DNA of 64,000 nucleotides from Aphidius gifuensis. Taxonomy: Eukaryota > Arthropoda > Insecta > Hymenoptera > Braconidae. Position numbers and translations under genes: made by a program. The DNA lies in the NCBI RefSeq assembly GCF_014905175.1, contig NC_057793.1:434001-498000 (forward strand), in the 5' to 3' direction. Under the pieces are notes generated by a model. It saw nothing but the letters and a program-made list of their open reading frames with translations. It was not told where the DNA came from and did not search any database. Positions 63,929-64,000 of the stretch are shown here, in pieces; position 1 is the first letter of the stretch; each line of letters opens with the position of its first letter.

Positions 63929-64000
63929 TCATTTCCAGACGATGTCAGTCGATGAAGACAGTCCCCAATGAACTTTATAGTTGTCTGGAAGTTTCAACTG
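63929..64000 (-). CDS. C-terminal end of a second secreted LRR gene, cut by the window edge
   Basis: The minus strand from the right edge reads LKLPDNYKVHWGLSSSTDI then VWK and TGA at 63929-63931, aligning codon for codon with the end of the 61.6-62.8 kb LRR gene (YWGLSSSTNIVLQ). The nucleotides around GGGGACTGTCTTCATCGACT are identical between the two. Only 23 codons are visible; the LRRs must lie to the right. It shows that the LRR gene belongs to a tandem array on one strand. The 3' flank also shares a short AAATTTAAAAATAACACAAC-like stretch with the first copy. Confidence 0.8.
   Translation of the reverse strand, partial: QLKLPDNYKVHWGLSSSTDIVWK

Noticed and set aside
1..64000. CRISPR arrays, bacterial operons, prophage
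   Set aside because: Spliced genes and insect proteins throughout; the repeats seen are microsatellites, minisatellites and transposon remnants without spacer structure.

Overview
This is a very AT-rich eukaryotic window (roughly three quarters or more A+T by eye) with long homopolymer runs, GT-AG introns, sparse genes and many degenerate repeats. Gene content (mitochondrial DNA polymerase gamma, EIF1AD, two insect PRXamide-type neuropeptide receptors, a RhoGAP) points to an insect. The extreme AT bias and the tandem secreted leucine-rich-repeat genes fit a parasitoid wasp, perhaps a braconid such as an aphidiine. The species assignment is inference.

Layout. 0.5-7.3 kb, minus strand: the 5' half of a large RhoGAP gene that runs off the left edge (exons 5341-7290, 4214-4370, 4022-4132, 548-744). 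7.3-21.2 kb: mostly non-coding AT-rich DNA with a few GC-richer islands that may be promoters, one good candidate alternative first coding exon (17382-17433, minus), and a tandemly duplicated tRNA-derived SINE-like unit (14.95-15.74 kb). 21.2-27.3 kb, plus strand: a compact cluster of an unrecognised 213-aa protein gene, POLG (1263 aa, two exons, all Exo and Pol motifs intact) and EIF1AD (164 aa, two exons).

27.4-59.5 kb, plus strand: two tandem paralogous CAPA/pyrokinin-type GPCR genes, 33484-39189 (455 aa) and 46534-59514 (464 aa), with identical intron positions and phases through the 7TM core. Between them lies an unrecognised four-exon gene (41387-43205, 285 aa) encoding a membrane-anchored, Ser/Asp-rich protein. 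The long receptor introns and flanks hold mobile-element remnants: an inverted pair at 30.6-31.4 kb and 35.2-36.1 kb plus a further tandem copy to 36.84 kb, a MITE-like pair at 42.2 and 56.1 kb, and a 2-kb compositionally distinct island at 53.0-55.1 kb with tandem repeats and a well-formed TATA/Inr promoter on the minus strand.

61.5-64 kb, minus strand: a tandem array of intronless secreted LRR proteins, one complete (394 aa) and one entering from the right edge. Duplicated flanks carry four copies of a conserved palindromic motif. No CRISPR array, rRNA or complete tRNA gene was seen.

Functionally, the POLG cluster is housekeeping (mitochondrial DNA replication, RNA-binding translation-factor relative). 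The receptor pair should sense CAPA/pyrokinin neuropeptides. The LRR array looks like a fast-evolving effector-like family. All exon models were made by eye from splice consensus, frame and protein similarity recalled from family knowledge. No database search was run.
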